A stretch of DNA of 5,566 bases, from assembly GCA_009778355.1 (NCBI GenBank), contig WRJY01000165.1, positions 1 to 5,566 on the forward strand, read 5' to 3'. The DNA is from Desulfovibrionaceae bacterium (GTDB taxonomy: Bacteria; Pseudomonadota; Gammaproteobacteria; Burkholderiales; Burkholderiaceae_C). Position numbers and translations under genes: made by a program. The notes under the pieces were generated by a model. It saw only the letters and a program-made list of their open reading frames with translations. It was not told the DNA's origin and ran no database searches. Below, piece after piece: positions 5,399 through 5,566 of the stretch. Positions within the stretch are counted from its first letter, which is position 1; every line of letters begins with the position of its first letter.

Positions 5399-5566
5399 TC
5401 AGCGCCGGTCCACCAGCGCGTGGGCAATGGTGCCCAAGTCCACGTATTCCAGTTCGCTGCCCGCCGGCACGCCGCGCGCCAGCCGCGTCACCGTCAGGCC
5501 GCGCGCGCGCAGCGCCTGGCCGATGACGTGCGCGGTGGTCTCGCCCTCGGCGGTGAAGTTGGTCGC
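5399..5566 (-). CDS. recR: Recombination protein RecR, C-terminal fragment (cut by window edge)
   Basis: Only the last 55 codons are inside the window; the gene continues past the right edge. RecR works with RecO (and RecF) to load RecA at single-strand gaps, forming a ring clamp on DNA. The visible part is the end of the Toprim domain and the C-terminal tail: ATNFTAEGETTAHVIGQAL, then LTVTRLARGVPAGSELEYVD and the terminal TIAHALVDRR. The GVPxGxELEYVD segment is diagnostic for RecR C-termini. The Toprim motif carries NFT where many RecR proteins have a proline-containing version, which I recall as common in Burkholderiales. The stop is TGA at 5401-5399. The gene converges on mltD and is usually the last gene of a dnaX-ybaB-recR group, which cannot be seen here. 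Confidence 0.95.
   Translation of the reverse strand, partial: ATNFTAEGETTAHVIGQALRARGLTVTRLARGVPAGSELEYVDLGTIAHALVDRR

Overview
The window is a GC-rich, densely packed stretch of bacterial chromosome. Codon third positions are strongly G/C-biased, and every protein reads like its betaproteobacterial version. The overall look is Burkholderiales, probably Comamonadaceae; that placement is inferred from recalled family sequences, not from a search.

Layout, left to right. Positions 1-102 hold no convincing gene but contain two inverted-repeat structures. Three minus-strand genes follow; read in their own direction they are a YafS-like methyltransferase-fold protein (2894-2139), ribonuclease HI (2152-1703) and the ComM/YifB-type AAA+ ATPase (1623-103). 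The first two overlap by 14 bases and a 79-base gap precedes comM, so they may form one transcription unit. A 75-base divergent gap with an exact TATAAT separates them from two plus-strand genes, gloB (2970-3740, glyoxalase II) and mltD (3737-5332, lipoprotein lytic transglycosylase), which share an ATGA stop/start overlap. A 66-base convergent gap then leads to the 3' end of recR, which enters from the right on the minus strand.

Functionally this is a housekeeping region: DNA maintenance (rnhA, comM, recR), methylglyoxal detoxification (gloB) and peptidoglycan remodelling (mltD). The order mltD-gloB-yafS-like-rnhA matches the E. coli mltD-gloB-yafS-rnhA-dnaQ neighbourhood as I recall it, with comM where dnaQ would be expected. 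I see no CRISPR array, tRNA, rRNA, recognisable insertion sequence, phage gene or defence system, and no convincing new system. The points worth checking are a possibly leaderless gloB transcript, a methyltransferase-like protein without the glycine-rich SAM motif, nested hairpin potential around the comM stop codon, and a basic low-complexity tail on MltD.
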